64,000 nucleotides of DNA, taken from contig CAWKMN010000011.1 in the NCBI GenBank assembly GCA_963850765.1, positions 124,001 through 188,000 of the forward strand, written 5' to 3'. The DNA comes from CAWKMN01 sp963850765. Its GTDB lineage: Bacteria; Chloroflexota; Anaerolineae; Aggregatilineales; Aggregatilineaceae. The position numbers and the translations under genes are program-made. The notes beneath the pieces are model-generated. The model was not told the origin of the DNA, made no database searches, and saw only the letters and a program-made list of their open reading frames with translations. Shown here piece by piece: positions 26,231 to 36,275 of this stretch. The first letter of the stretch is position 1. Each line of letters begins with the position of its first letter.

Positions 26231-27565
26231 GCCTGCCTGTTTACGACGATCTGAGCCAGGCCCGCGCCACGATTCTCAAGCGCGCGTCCCTGCGCGATGT
26301 GACCCTGCCGGACTGGTTAAGCGCCAGCCTGGAAAAGCTGTTCGGGGAGCCGGTCAGCGCCGACGAAGCGGTGCGCCGGATTATCCGCAGCGTGCGCGAG
26401 CAGGGCGACGCGGCGCTGTTCGATTGGAACCGGCGCATCGACCGCGCCGATCTCGACCAGTTGGCCGTGCCCGAAGACGAGATCACCGCCGCGCTGGATC
26501 AGATCCCGGCGGACGTGGCGGACGCGCTGAAGCTGGCGGCGGATCGGATTCGCGCCTTCCACGACAAGCAGCCCGTCACCGGCTGGATCGATGCAGGGCA
26601 GCAGGGATCGCTTGGGCCAGTTGATCCGCCCGGTGGATTCGGTGGGCGTGTACGTGGCAGGTGGGACGGCTCCGCTGCCGTCGTCGCTGCTGATGAGCGT
26701 CGATCCCGGCGCAGGTGGCCGGCGTGCCGGAGATCGTCGTCGTGACTCCGCCGGGCCGCGGAACGGGCAAGGTTCCTCCGGTGATCCTGGCGGCGGCGGC
26801 GGTGTGCGGGATCACGCGGGTGATCCGCGTGGGCGGGGCGCAGGCGATCGCGGCGCTGGCCTATGGCACGGAGAGCGTGCCGCGCGTGGCGAAGATCGTC
26901 GGGCCGGGCAACCTGTTCGTGACGCTCGCCAAGCAGCAGGTGTTTGGCGACGTGGGGATCGACGGCCTGCCGGGGCCGACCGAGACGATGGTGATCGCGG
27001 ACGACAGCGCCGATCCGTGCCTCGCGGCGGCGGATCTGCTGGCGCAGGCGGAGCATGATGTGCTGGCCTCGGCGATTCTGGTCACGCCGAGCCGGGAACT
27101 GGCCGAGCGGGTAGCGGTGGAAGTCGCGCGGCAGATGGAAATCGCTGACCCGCACGGAGATCATCGCGCAGTCGCTCCCCAATCGCAGCGGCGCGGTGAT
27201 CGTGCGCGATCTGCCGCAAGCGTTCGAGGTGGCGAACGAGTACGCGGCGGAGCACCTGTGCCTGCTGGTCGCGAATCCCTGGGACTGGATCGGGTCGGTG
27301 CGCAACGCGGGCGGGATCTTCCTGGGCGAAAGCTCGTTCGAGGTGCTGGGCGATTACGTGGCGGGGCCGTCGCACGTCATGCCGACGGGCGGCACGGCGC
27401 GGTTTGCCTCGCCGCTGAACGTGCTGGATTTCGTCAAGATCACCAGCCTGATCGGGCTGGAGGCGCGCGCCGCCTGCGGAACTGAGCAAGACAGCCGCGA
27501 TCCTGGCGCGGGCGGAGGCGCTCACCGCGCACGCCGCCGCCGCCGAAGCGCGCATCGGCCGGTGA
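26227..27565 (+). CDS. hisD: Histidinol dehydrogenase HisD, frame broken by indels
   Basis: HisD oxidises histidinol to histidine in two NAD-dependent steps. The N-terminus MSLPVYDDLSQARATIL begins at the ATG 26227. Recognisable blocks follow in changing frames: LGQLIRPVDSVGVYVAGGTAPLPSS, then QVAGVPEIVVVTPP, GPGNLFVTLAKQQVFG, LAQAEHDVLASAILVT (zinc-ligand Gln/His), then AAEHLCLL and SHVMPTGGTARFASPLNVLDF, and finally ELSKTAAILARAEALTAHAAA. Shifts are needed near 26600, 26715, 27150-27190 and 27475. The combined length of about 445 residues is normal for HisD. A hairpin (CCTGCTC/GAGCAGG, near 27614-27634) lies in the 97-base gap before hisC. Confidence 0.88.
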
Positions 27566-27662
27566 TCCTATCCGCTGAGACAGGGAGAGAGGTGGCACGC
27601 GAACTTCCGCCTCCCTGCTCGCTGAGGGAGCAGGACGATGCAATCTCGATCGAGGAGATACG

Positions 27663-28761
27663 ATGGACGACAGTCCAGCCAAAGTCCGCATACGCGCCGA
27701 CATCGCGGCGATGGAAGCCTACACGCCCACGTCATCGCTGGAAGTGTTCGCGGAGAAGCTCGGCTTCCCGGTGGAGAAGCTGATCAAGCTCGACGCGAAC
27801 GAGAATCCCTATGGCCCGTCGCCCAAAGCGCGCGCGGCCCTGGCAACACATGGCCTACACGCACATCTACCCCGATCCTGAAGCGGGTAAGCTGCGCGCG
27901 ATGCTGGCCGATTACGTGGGCGTGAGCGCGGATCATATCCTGGTCGGCGCGGGCGCGGATGAGCTGATCGAGCTGATCCTGCAACTGTTCATCGAGCCGG
28001 GCGATGTGATCATCAACACGCCGCCGACGTTCAGCATGTATGCGTTTGATGCGCCGCTGGCCTTCGCGCGCGTGGTGAATGCCGAGCGCCGCGCCGATTT
28101 TTCGCTGGACGTGGACGCGATCGAAGCCGCCGCACGCGAGACGAACGCCAAGCTGCTGTTCGTCTGCTCGCCCAACAACCCGGATGGCAGCCTGATCCCG
28201 CCGGAGACGCTGGAACGGCTGCTCGATCTGCCGCTGGTCGTCGTGCTGGACGAGGCGTATCTGGAATTCAGCGGCGCGGCGAGTCTGGCGGCGCGCGTGC
28301 CGGAGACGCCGAATCTGATCGTGCTGCGGACGTTCAGCAAGTGGGCCGGGCTGGCGGGTCTGCGCGTGGGCTATGGCATTTTCCCGCGCGAGATCATCAC
28401 GCACCTGTGGAAGATCAAACAGCCGTATAATCTCAATGCGGCGGCGGATGTGGCGGCGCGCGCCTCGCTGGACGATCTGCCCTATCTGCGGGCGAACGTG
28501 CGAGCGGCTCATCGCGGAGCGGGCGCGGCTGGAAACGCGAATTGGCGAAATTCCCGTTCCTGAAGCCGTATCCGAGCCGGAGCAACTTTGTGCTGTGCCG
28601 GGTCGAGGGCATGAGCGCGCGCGATCTGAGGCAGCGGCTGGCGGAGGAGCACGGGATCGTGATCCGGTACTATCAACACCGCGCGGCTGCGCGACTGCGT
28701 GCGGATCAGCGCGGGCACGCCGGAACAGACGGACGCGCTGCTGGCGGCGCTGAAAAGATGA
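27663..28761 (+). CDS. hisC: Histidinol-phosphate aminotransferase HisC, frame broken by indels
   Basis: A PLP class I/II aminotransferase forming histidinol phosphate. The N-terminus MDDSPAKVRIRADIAAMEAY is preceded by GAGGAGA. LIKLDANENPYGPSP is the family-specific LxxNENPxG motif. CSPNNPDGSLIPP, LDEAYLEFSG and LRTFSKWAGLAGLRVGYG (Schiff-base Lys) are in the long central fragment. The end LRDCVRISAGTPEQTDALLAAL is in yet another frame. Four indels (near 27840, 28500, 28545, 28680) join five pieces into about 366 residues, the usual HisC size. A family C repeat word lies in the short gap to hisB. Confidence 0.88.
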
Positions 28762-28793
28762 ACCGCTGAGGCGCAGAGATCGGAGATCCGACA

Positions 28794-29401
28794 ATGGGAA
28801 CTGATACCGTCACGGCGACTATCACCCGCCAAAACGAACGAAACGCAGGTCACGCTGACGCTGAATCTCGACGGCGACCGGCACAGCCGAGATCGACACG
28901 GGCGTCGGGCTTCTTCGATCACATGCTGCACCATGTCGCGCATCACGGGCTGTTCGATCTGACCGTCAAGGCGACCGGCGATCTGCATATCGACGCGCAC
29001 CACACCATCGAAGACGTGGCGATCTGTCTGGGGCGCGCGCTGGACGAGGCGCTGGGCGATCGCACAGGGATCGCGCGCATGGGGTCGGCCTACGTGCCGA
29101 TGGACGAATCGCTGGCGCGGGTGGTGGTTGATCTGCAGCGGGCGGCCCTACGCCGTCATCCAGGCGGAATTCGACACGCCGCTGATCGGCCAGATGCCGA
29201 CATCGCTGGTCGCGCACGTGCTGGAAAGCATCGCCTTCAACGCGCGGATGAATCTGCACGCGGCGGTGCTGTACGGGCGCGACGATCACCACAAGGCCGA
29301 GGCGCTGTTTAAGGCGTTGGGCCGCGCGCTGAGCGCCGCCGTGATGCTCGATCCCCGGCGCGGCGGATGTGCCGAGCACGAAAGGAACGCTCACCGGATG
29401 A
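28794..29401 (+). CDS. hisB: Imidazoleglycerol-phosphate dehydratase HisB, frame broken by indels
   Basis: Monofunctional HisB of about 202 residues. Reading across shifts near 28835, 28878 and 28910 restores TNETQVTLTLNLDGDGTAEI and DTGVGFFDHMLHHVAHHG, whose His residues bind the catalytic manganese ions. DLHIDAHHTIEDVAICLG is intact, as are YVPMDESLARVVVDL and, after a shift near 29135, SGRPYAVIQAEFDTPLIG and the second metal motif YGRDDHHKAEALFKALGRAL. A last shift near 29358 restores the end ADVPSTKGTLTG with TGA at 29399, overlapping the hisH ATG. No phosphatase domain is present. Confidence 0.88.
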
Positions 29402-30009
29402 TCGCGATTATCGACTATGGAGCCGGGAATCTGCGCAGCGTGCGCAATACGCTCGTCCACCTGGGCGCGGACGTGATCACCGTCAGCACGCCGGATGAGC
29501 TTGAGGGCGCGGATAAGATCGTGCTGCCGGGCGTGGGCGCGTTTGGGGCGGGGATCAACGCGCTGCGGGCGGCGGGGTTCGAGGAGCCGATCAAGGCGGC
29601 GGTTGCGGCGGGCGTGCCGCTGATCGGCATCTGCCTGGGGATGCAGTATCTGTTCGAGTCCAGCGACGAAATGGGGCATGCACCGGGGATTGGGCCTGCT
29701 GCCGGGGCGCGTCACGCGCTTCGCGCGCGCAACGGGCTGAAGGTGCCGCACATGGGCTGGAACCAACTGCACATCCGGCAGGCGAATCCGCTGCTGGCCG
29801 GAGTTGAGAGCGGGGCGTATGCGTATTTTGTCCACTCGTATTATGTCGAGGCGGCGGAACCCGGCGACGTGATCGCCACCACCGATTACGGGATCGAATT
29901 CGCGTCGGTCGTGGCGCGCGGGAATGTGTTCGGCATCCAGCCGCACCCGGAAAAAAGCCAGTCGGTCGGGCAGCGGATCCTCAGGAATTTCGTGGAGATG
30001 AACGCATGA
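29398..30009 (+). CDS. hisH: Imidazole glycerol phosphate synthase, glutaminase subunit HisH
   Basis: 203 residues, a class I glutamine amidotransferase that supplies ammonia to HisF. The catalytic Cys is in GICLGMQYLFESS, and His-Glu in GIQPHPEKSQSVG. MIAIIDYGAGNLRSV and VPHMGWNQL are standard HisH blocks. Residues about 96-112 read PGIGPAAGARHALRARNG where the +1 frame gives GLGLLPGRVTRFAR, the expected family sequence. Two cancelling indels (near 29685 and 29730) therefore scramble about 15 residues although the ORF looks open. It overlaps hisB and hisA by four bases each. Confidence 0.92.
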   Translation: MIAIIDYGAGNLRSVRNTLVHLGADVITVSTPDELEGADKIVLPGVGAFGAGINALRAAGFEEPIKAAVAAGVPLIGICLGMQYLFESSDEMGHAPGIGPAAGARHALRARNGLKVPHMGWNQLHIRQANPLLAGVESGAYAYFVHSYYVEAAEPGDVIATTDYGIEFASVVARGNVFGIQPHPEKSQSVGQRILRNFVEMNA

Positions 30010-30790
30010 TCGTGTATCCGGCGATTGATCTGCGGCAGGGGCGCGTGGTGCGGCTGGTCCACGGCGATCCCGGCCAGGAGACGGTCCACAGCGACGATCC
30101 GCTGGCGACGGCGGAACGCTGGAAAGCAGCGGGCGCGGAATGGCTGCACGTCGTCAATCTGGACGGCGCGCTGGGCGAAGCGACGCTGGCGCTCGATACG
30201 CTGCGCGCGCTGGCCGGGGTCGGACTGCCGATCCAGTTTGGCGGCGGGCTGCGCACGCTGGACGACGCGCAGCAAGCCCTCGACGCGGGCGCGGCGCGCG
30301 TGATCCTGGGCACGATGGTCGTCAAAGAGCCCGATCTCGCGGGCGCGGCAGTGCAGCGCTTCGGCGCGGAAAAGATCGTCGTGGCGCTGGACGCGAAGGG
30401 CGATCAGGTGGCGACGCACGGCTGGCAGCAGGTCAGCGCGTGGACGCCGGTTGAACTGGGCAAGCGGTTCGCGGCGATGGGCGTGATCCACGCGCTGTAT
30501 ACGGATGTCTCGCGCGACGGCGATCTCTCCGGCGTGAATGTCGCCGCGACGGTGAAGCTCGCGCGGCAGACGGGATTGCAGGTGATCGCGTCGGGCGGCG
30601 TGGCCTCGCTGGACGACGTGCAGCGCTGCCGGGAACGGGCATGATCGCGGGCGTGATCATCGGCAAGGCGCTGTACAGCGGGGCGTTCACGCTGGAGCCT
30701 CGACATGCGGAAGCAGTTGCGAAGGCTAAGGCAGAGAAGACAAGACAAGGGATTAACCACAGAGACGCAGAGGACACAGGGCGAAGATGA
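30006..30790 (+). CDS. hisA: ProFAR isomerase HisA, frame broken near the 3' end
   Basis: A TIM-barrel isomerase of the histidine pathway. MIVYPAIDLRQGRVVRLVHGD carries the first catalytic Asp, QFGGGLRTLDDAQ the phosphate loop, and YTDVSRDGDLSGVN the second Asp and HisA-specific loop. IASGGVASLDD is the last phosphate site. The frame stops at 30644 (RCRERA), but MIAGVIIGKALYSGAFTL continues in another frame from 30641, so one indel lies near 30635. In that frame the end (KAEKTRQGINHRDAEDTG) runs into a family C repeat and stops at 30790; the original end was probably near 30728. It overlaps hisH by four bases. Confidence 0.88.
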
Positions 30791-31252
30791 GGGAGCTTAA
30801 TGAATCAGAGACAGTGATGTTTCGTGAATGGATGCATCTGACCGGATCTTCTGGGCTTGATCGACTATCGGCATCTGGTGCAGTGCTGCTCGAACCAGGA
30901 TCTCGGTCATGGAACTGGTATCGTCCGTTGTCAGGAGCGTTACAAGCCCGTGTCACTGTCTGGAAAGCAGCGCGTTGAGGTAAATATGCTCCTGAACTAC
31001 TGGAATTCAACAAAATAGGGGGTGCGGGATGTCAGACAGTGTTTCGTTGGTCATCGCTGCTGATCGCTATTGTGCTGCGCTACCGGTGGCATGGAACTGG
31101 TTCGTCCGTCGGAGCGCTACAAGGGGCACTCGGAAAGCAGCCTGAGCAGACGCCCGAATGGGAATTCAACAACGCACTGGGCGGGATTGCCAGCATCTTT
31201 ATTGGCGTCTGCTTTCTCATTCTCCTCACCCAATTGTGAACTGGACGTGATT
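30791..31252. other. Insert between hisA and hisF: two diverged copies of a small membrane-protein-like unit
   Basis: A 462-base interruption of the operon. Two diverged copies of about 200 bases share CAGACAGTG, GTTTCGT, CATGGAACTGGT, CGTCCG, GGAGCG, GGAAAGCAG and TGGAATTCAACAA in the same order (about 30810-31015 and 31030-31180). The second copy holds a 66-codon ORF (31039-31239) ending GGIASIFIGVCFLILLTQL, a hydrophobic C-terminal segment. The first copy is degraded. I do not recognise the family; it may be a duplicated small membrane protein gene or a remnant of a mobile unit. Confidence 0.45.
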
Positions 31253-32027
31253 ATGCTCGCCAAACGCATTATCCCCTGCCTGGACGTGCACGAGGGGCGC
31301 GTCGTCAAGGGCATCAACTTTGTGAACCTGCGCGACGCGGGCGATCCCGTTGAGCAGGCGGTGATCTACGACCGCGAAGGCGCGGATGAACTGGTCTTTC
31401 TCGACATCACCGCCACGCACGAGGCGCGCGAGACGATGCTCGACGTGGTGCGCCGCGTGGCCGACGCGATCTTCATCCCGTTCTGCGTGGGCGGCGGGCT
31501 GCGCACCGTCGAGGATATGCGCGCGACCCTGCTGGCCGGGGCGGACAAGATCGCGATCAACAGCTCGGCGGTCCGCACGCCGGACCTGATCAGCGAGGGC
31601 GCGGAGCGGTTCGGATCGCAGTGTATCGTGGTAGCGATCGACGCGCGCTGGAACGGTACGAACTACGAGGTCTATGTCAGCGGCGGGCGCATCCCCACCG
31701 GGATCGACGCGATCCAGTGGGCGCGCGAGGTCGAGCAGCGCGGCGCGGGCGAGATCCTGCTGACCAGCATGGATCGCGACGGCACGCAAGGACGGCTACG
31801 AGATCCGGCTGACGCGCGCGATCAGCGACGCGGTGAATATCCCGGTGATCGCGTCGGGCGGGGCGGGCGCGCTCGATCACTTCCGCGCGGCGGTGGTCGA
31901 AGGCGGCGCGGACGCCGTGCTGGCCGCCAGCCTGTTTCATTACCAGCAGATCAGCATCGGGCAGGTGAAAGCGTACCTGCACGAGCAGGGCATCCCGGTG
32001 CGGATGGTGGAGGCGGCGCGTGGTTGA
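31253..32027 (+). CDS. hisF: Imidazole glycerol phosphate synthase, cyclase subunit HisF, frame broken once
   Basis: 258 residues after repair. MLAKRIIPCLDVHEGRVVKG carries the first catalytic Asp, VGGGLRTVEDM the phosphate loop, VVAIDAR and EILLTSMDRDGT the second catalytic Asp. The frame breaks after DGTQ. Removing one surplus C near 31791 gives KDGYEIRLTRAISDAVNIPV, then IASGGAGALDHFRAAVVEGG and LHEQGIPVRMVEAARG. HisF closes the imidazole ring with ammonia from HisH, yielding IGP and AICAR. No clear Shine-Dalgarno precedes the ATG, possibly because the insert displaced it. Confidence 0.9.
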
Positions 32028-32371
32028 TCTCGACGCCGTGATCGCGCGGCTCAAGTGGACGGCGGACGGGCTGATCCCGGCGGTGGTGCAGGACGCCGAC
32101 ACGGATCAGGTGCTTATGGTCGCGTGGATGAATGCTGAGGCGCTGCGCCTGACGGTCGAAACCGGCGACGCAACCTTCTGGAGCCGCAGCCGGGGCGCAA
32201 TCTGGCGCAAGGGCGCGACCAGCGGCAATATCCAGGCGGTGATGGGTATCTGGGCCGACTGCGACGCGGATACGCTGCTGATCAAGGTCAGGCCGGCGGG
32301 TCCGGCCTGCCACACGGGCGAAGTAAGCTGTTTTTTCCGCACATTAGGAGGAGATCGGGATCGGTGTCTGA
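32020..32371 (+). CDS. hisI: Phosphoribosyl-AMP cyclohydrolase HisI, frame shifted at the 3' end
   Basis: About 117 residues. LKWTADGLIPAVVQDADTDQVLMVAWMN, FWSRSRGAIWRKGATSGN, the magnesium/zinc site ADCDADTLLIKV and the cysteines in GPACHTGEVSCFF are all present, so the metalloenzyme that opens the purine ring of PR-AMP is complete. As written, the frame runs on to 32475 through hisE. One indel near 32350 would give RTLGEIGIGV and a TGA at 32369-32371. It starts inside the hisF end. It is not fused to hisE. Confidence 0.87.
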
Positions 32372-32651
32372 TATTCTGGCGCGCGTATTTGCGATCATCG
32401 AGGATCGCAAGGCGAATCCCAAGCCGGATTCGTATACCAACCGCCTGCTCGACGCGGGCGAAGACGAGATCGTGAAGAAGATCGGGGAGGAAGCGGTCGA
32501 AGTGATCCTGGCGGTCAAGGGGCAGGGCAACGAGCGCGTGATCTCCGAGCTGGCCGATCTGACCTATCACTGTCTGGTGCTGCTCGCTCAGCGGGGACTC
32601 TCACCCGAAGACATCGCGGCGGAACTTGAACGCCGCCATCGCCCGTCATAA
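32364..32651 (+). CDS. hisE: Phosphoribosyl-ATP pyrophosphatase HisE
   Basis: 95 residues starting at GTG with AGGAGG 12 bases upstream, overlapping the probable hisI end. All-alpha MazG-like pyrophosphatase: MSDILARVFAIIEDRKANP, SYTNRLLDAGEDEIVKKIGEEAVEVILA (metal-binding EExxE pattern) and ISELADLTYHCLVLLA. It hydrolyses PR-ATP to PR-AMP, step two of histidine synthesis. It is the last gene of the his operon and intact, followed by a hairpin. Confidence 0.93.
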   Translation: MSDILARVFAIIEDRKANPKPDSYTNRLLDAGEDEIVKKIGEEAVEVILAVKGQGNERVISELADLTYHCLVLLAQRGLSPEDIAAELERRHRPS

Positions 32652-32657
32652 CATAAA

Positions 32658-32680
32658 ATCCCCACGCAGAAGGTGGGGAT
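32658..32680. terminator. Bidirectional hairpin between hisE and the LysW-like gene
   Basis: ATCCCCAC, loop GCAGAAG, GTGGGGAT, flanked by ATAAA on one side and CTGATTTC on the other. It sits between convergent genes, 7 bases after hisE. The T-tract is weak in both directions. Confidence 0.55.
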
Positions 32681-32722
32681 CTGATTTCAGCCAGATTGCG
32701 CGTATAGAGGGGGCAGCGGAAC

Positions 32723-32980
32723 CTAGAGCTTATCCATCTCGTCCCAGTCTTCCTCTTCCCAGTCGTCGACAGCAATATCATCGCTCGCATAGTCGAGTGT
32801 TGGCGGCCGCAAATCCACAATTTCGAGCAGCGCGTTACACTCGGTGCAGTTCACCACGTCCCACACTTCAGCGGCGTCTCGTAAGTTCACTAGCGCGCCG
32901 CATGCCGGACAGCGCGCGTGGATTTTGTTCTTGGGACTGCGCGCTCCCTCAGACTTCCGTGCATACGTGTCGTCGTTCAT
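32723..32980 (-). CDS. LysW-like zinc-ribbon protein with an extended acidic tail
   Basis: 85 residues. A zinc ribbon is formed by C24, C27, C45 and C48 (CPACG, CTECN), followed by ALLEIVDLRPPTLDYA, the strand order of LysW amino-group carrier proteins. LysW proteins end in EDWGE, whose last Glu gamma-carboxyl carries lysine or arginine precursors. Here the very acidic tail contains EDWDE but continues with four residues, MDKL. Either the tail is trimmed, or the protein is a LysW-like ribbon with another job. No LysX/ArgX ligase is in the window, and the arginine genes nearby are of the acetyl type. It stands alone, convergent with hisE. Confidence 0.7.
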   Translation of the reverse strand: MNDDTYARKSEGARSPKNKIHARCPACGALVNLRDAAEVWDVVNCTECNALLEIVDLRPPTLDYASDDIAVDDWEEEDWDEMDKL

Positions 32981-33081
32981 GTCCTGATGCAGAAGCTCCT
33001 GGTTGTGTTGCGATAGTTGATCATCTTACTCGGATTCAGCTTACTGTCAATTCTCGTATTTTCCACCTCACACAGCCAAGA

Positions 33082-36000
33082 TCATCCAGCAACACGAATG
33101 GAAACCTGCGCGGACTCGGCGCTGTTTCCGGCAGCATCATAGCCGACAGCCCAGAATGTATAATCCCCGGCCTCGGTCAGATCCCAGCGAGCGGTATAGG
33201 GCCACTCCTCGCTGGTCGCGATCAACTCCCCATCCCGGTAAAACTCCACATACGCCATCTGGACGTTATCATCGGGTTCCGCCTGGAGAGGCACATACAA
33301 ATCCTGCCCCAGCCGGTATTGTGCCCCCGTGATCGGCTCGACCAGCGACACCTGGGGCGGCTGGTTATCAACCGTCACCGAGATATACGACGTCTCAGGG
33401 GTGTTATCGGCGCGGACCATCGTCAGGCGCAGCGTGTAGACCGCTCCATCACTCAGCCCGGTAGTGTCCCACGTCCCCAACACAATATCACGCCCCGGCG
33501 CAGTCTGCTGCTCGCCAATTTGCAGCCAGACATCGGGCTGAGTCCCCGCGCCATAGTCCAGGCGGTAGTAGGCGAAATTGTCACCCGTCGCACTGCCGCG
33601 GACTTCGACCGTGCCGCGCACGCGCGCCAGAAACGGCGGGGACACGATCGCCACCGGGCTGAACGGCGAGCCGGTATCGGCTACGTCGTATTCGGTTGGC
33701 GGCATCCGCTGGCCGGTTTCGCGCGCCCAGGTGCGGACCTCGGTCGGATAGTCGAAGTAGACCATGTCCTCGACACAGGCGGGCGGGGATGCGGCGTTCG
33801 CCAGCCGCCCGGTACACACGTTGACCGAATAATTCTTCCAGTACGGTATCGGCCTGGACCGGCTGCGTGTCGATGCCCTGCGACGGATCGGCCAGAAACA
33901 GTTCGCGCGCCTGCGGGCAGTAGCGCGTTGGCAGCAGGCCGGATGTCTGGCAGACGACCCGCTCCACGACGCTGGCGGGGCGGGCCCATTCCTGCACGGG
34001 CAGCGAATCGCGGGTATGCATGTACTCCATAATGGCGTGCCAGACGGCGGCGGCTCCGCTCTCGCCGGTCACGTCATTCATCGAGTGATTGTTGTTGTTG
34101 CCCATCCACACGCCGGTCACGATCTGCGGGGTGTAGCCCACCGTCCAACTGTCGCGATTCTCGTTGCTGGTGCCAGTCTTGACGGCGGCCGGGCGCGAAA
34201 GCGCCATAGCATTATCGCGGCCAAATGCCGGCTGGCGTGCCTCGTTATCGGCCAGGATGTCGGTCATGATATAGGCCAGCCCTGGTTCCAGGATCAGGCG
34301 GCGCTGAAAGGTGGCGGTTTCGCTGCTGTACTGCCACAGTACATTCCCATCAGCATCCTCAATGCGGAGCACGGACACCGGGTTGAGCGTGCGCAGGCCG
34401 GGCGTTTCTTCATCCTTGTGGACCGGCATCCCGACCATATATCCGCCGGTGTTAAAGATGTTGTAGGTATAGGTCAGGTCCAGCAGGGAGGTTTCCGCGC
34501 TGCCCAGGGCCAGAGCTAACCCGTACTGGCTGGCCTGATTGAGCGAACGAATTCCCAGCCGATGCGCGGTGCGGATCACCGGACCCACGCCGATCAGGTT
34601 GACCAGTTGCACGGGCGGCACGTTGTACGAATTCGCCAGCGCATCGCGGACGGTCATTGGCCCGTGATACTGGCGGTCGATATTGAGGGGTGTATAGGGC
34701 TGGCCGCCGTTGTTGAACTCCATTTCGACGTCATAAGTCATCGTCGCCGCGGTGATACCGTTGGGATAACCGGGCAGCGGCCCCTGGAGAAAGGCGGCGG
34801 TATAGACGATGGGCTTAAAAGCCGAGGCGGGCTGGCGCTGCGCCAGTACGGCATTGTAATTCCCCTGAATGCCCTCGTTCCAGTAATCGACGCTGCCCAC
34901 CATCGACAGCACTTCGCCGGTCTCGGCGCGCAGGACCACGACGGCGGCGTTCGTCACTTCGCGGTCCACGCCAGCCATGTCATCCGCGATCGAGGGCAGA
35001 TACCTCGCGGCGGCGCACGGCGTCCCGGCGGTGGTGTTCGGCGTGGCGTGCGGATCGGCCCCGTCGAGGCGCATGACCTGACTGCGGGCGGCGCATTCGG
35101 CCTGAAGCTGCAAATCGACGTCGAGCGTGGTGTAGATCCGCAGGCCGCCGCGTGTGACCAGCCGCGCGCCTTCCAGGCCGAGATCGTTCAGGATCGCTTC
35201 GGCCTCGACCCGCGCATAAAGCGAAAAATGGGGCGCGATCAGCTCGTAGCGCTCGGTGAAGGGGCGCACAGCCAGCGGCTCGTTATACGCGCTGTCCGCC
35301 TCGGCCTGGGTGATGTACCCCTCATCGACCATCGCTTGCAGCACGATATTCTGGCGCAGCTTGGCCGTGTCCGGGTAGAAGATGGGGTTATACAGCGGGT
35401 TCTGGGGAATCGCGGCCAGCAGCGTGGCCTCGGCCAGCGTGAGATCGCGGGCGGGCTTGCTGAAATACTGCTGCGCGGCGGCTTCTATGCCATAGGCCCA
35501 GCCGCCGTAGAAGTTGGTGTTGATATACCATTCGAGAATCTGGTCTTTGCTGTAGAGCCGCGAGATCTCGGTCGCCAGGATGACTTCTTTCACCTTGCGA
35601 TCGACGCTGACTTCAAGCCGGTCCTGCTCGCTGAACAGGACGTTGCGCACCAACTGCTGCGTGATCGTGCTGCCGCCCTGGAACTGGCCGCCGGTCAGGT
35701 TGCTCCACAGGGCGCGCGTCATGCCCTTGAGATCAAAACCAGGGTTCTCGTAGAAGGACGCGTCCTCGATGGCGACGGTGGCATCCAGCAAATACCGCGG
35801 GACGCTCTCGATCGCCAGCCAGCGCCGGTCACCGCCAGTCGGGATCGATCACCTCGTAGATCACGGCCTGGCCGCTGCGATCGTACAATACGGTGGTCAG
35901 AAAGGCTTCTTCTTCGGCGGCGATAATATCTTCAGCAGGGGGGAGTTCGCGGGCATAGTGGTTGTAGATCAGCACAAACGCACCGGACGCTACCAGCGCC

Positions 36001-36134
36001 AGCAGGATGATCAGCCCGACCCCGGTGACCCCGGCGGCGACCATCCAACGCAGCAGCCGGGGGGCACTGACTCCCCGGTGGTGGCGGCGATGACGGCGCT
36101 GCCGGGTGATGCGCGTGATGTGCAGGTTGAGCAT
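33082..36134 (-). CDS. Class A penicillin-binding protein (PBP1A/1C-like), frame broken twice
   Basis: About 1017 residues after joining three pieces. N-terminal: basic stretch and one membrane helix (VGLIILLALVASGAFVLIYN). A shift near 35835 leads to GGDRRWLAIESVPRYLLDA. The glycosyltransferase GT51 domain follows (AIEDASFYENPGFDLKGMTR with the catalytic Glu; GGSTITQQLVRN), then the transpeptidase domain with SAFK (Ser nucleophile), SYN and VKTGTSNENRDSWTVG. A second shift near 33830 leads to two Ig-like beta domains at the C-terminus (PFLARVRGTVEVRGSATGDN; PPQVSLVEPITGAQYRLGQ). It polymerises and crosslinks peptidoglycan at the outer face of the membrane. The Ig-like tail recalls PBP1C. Confidence 0.88.
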
Positions 36135-36275
36135 ATCCCTACAGCACAGAATGTGCTACACTGTCCATATGGGTCAGGTGTACGACGTGCGGTATCTTAG
36201 CACGCTCCGAGTTAGCCTAGCAAATTTGAGGCACCGTTCAGCTCCGCCTGGTGGGATATAGAGGATTGTGCCCTG

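Noticed and set aside
25218..32371. Programmed ribosomal frameshifting in the his genes
   Set aside because: Breaks are too many, vary in direction and lack slippery heptamers; sequence error explains them better.
32626..34032. 468-codon plus-strand open frame after hisE
   Set aside because: Runs through a hairpin, the LysW-like gene and the PBP antisense strand; composition is unlike any protein family.
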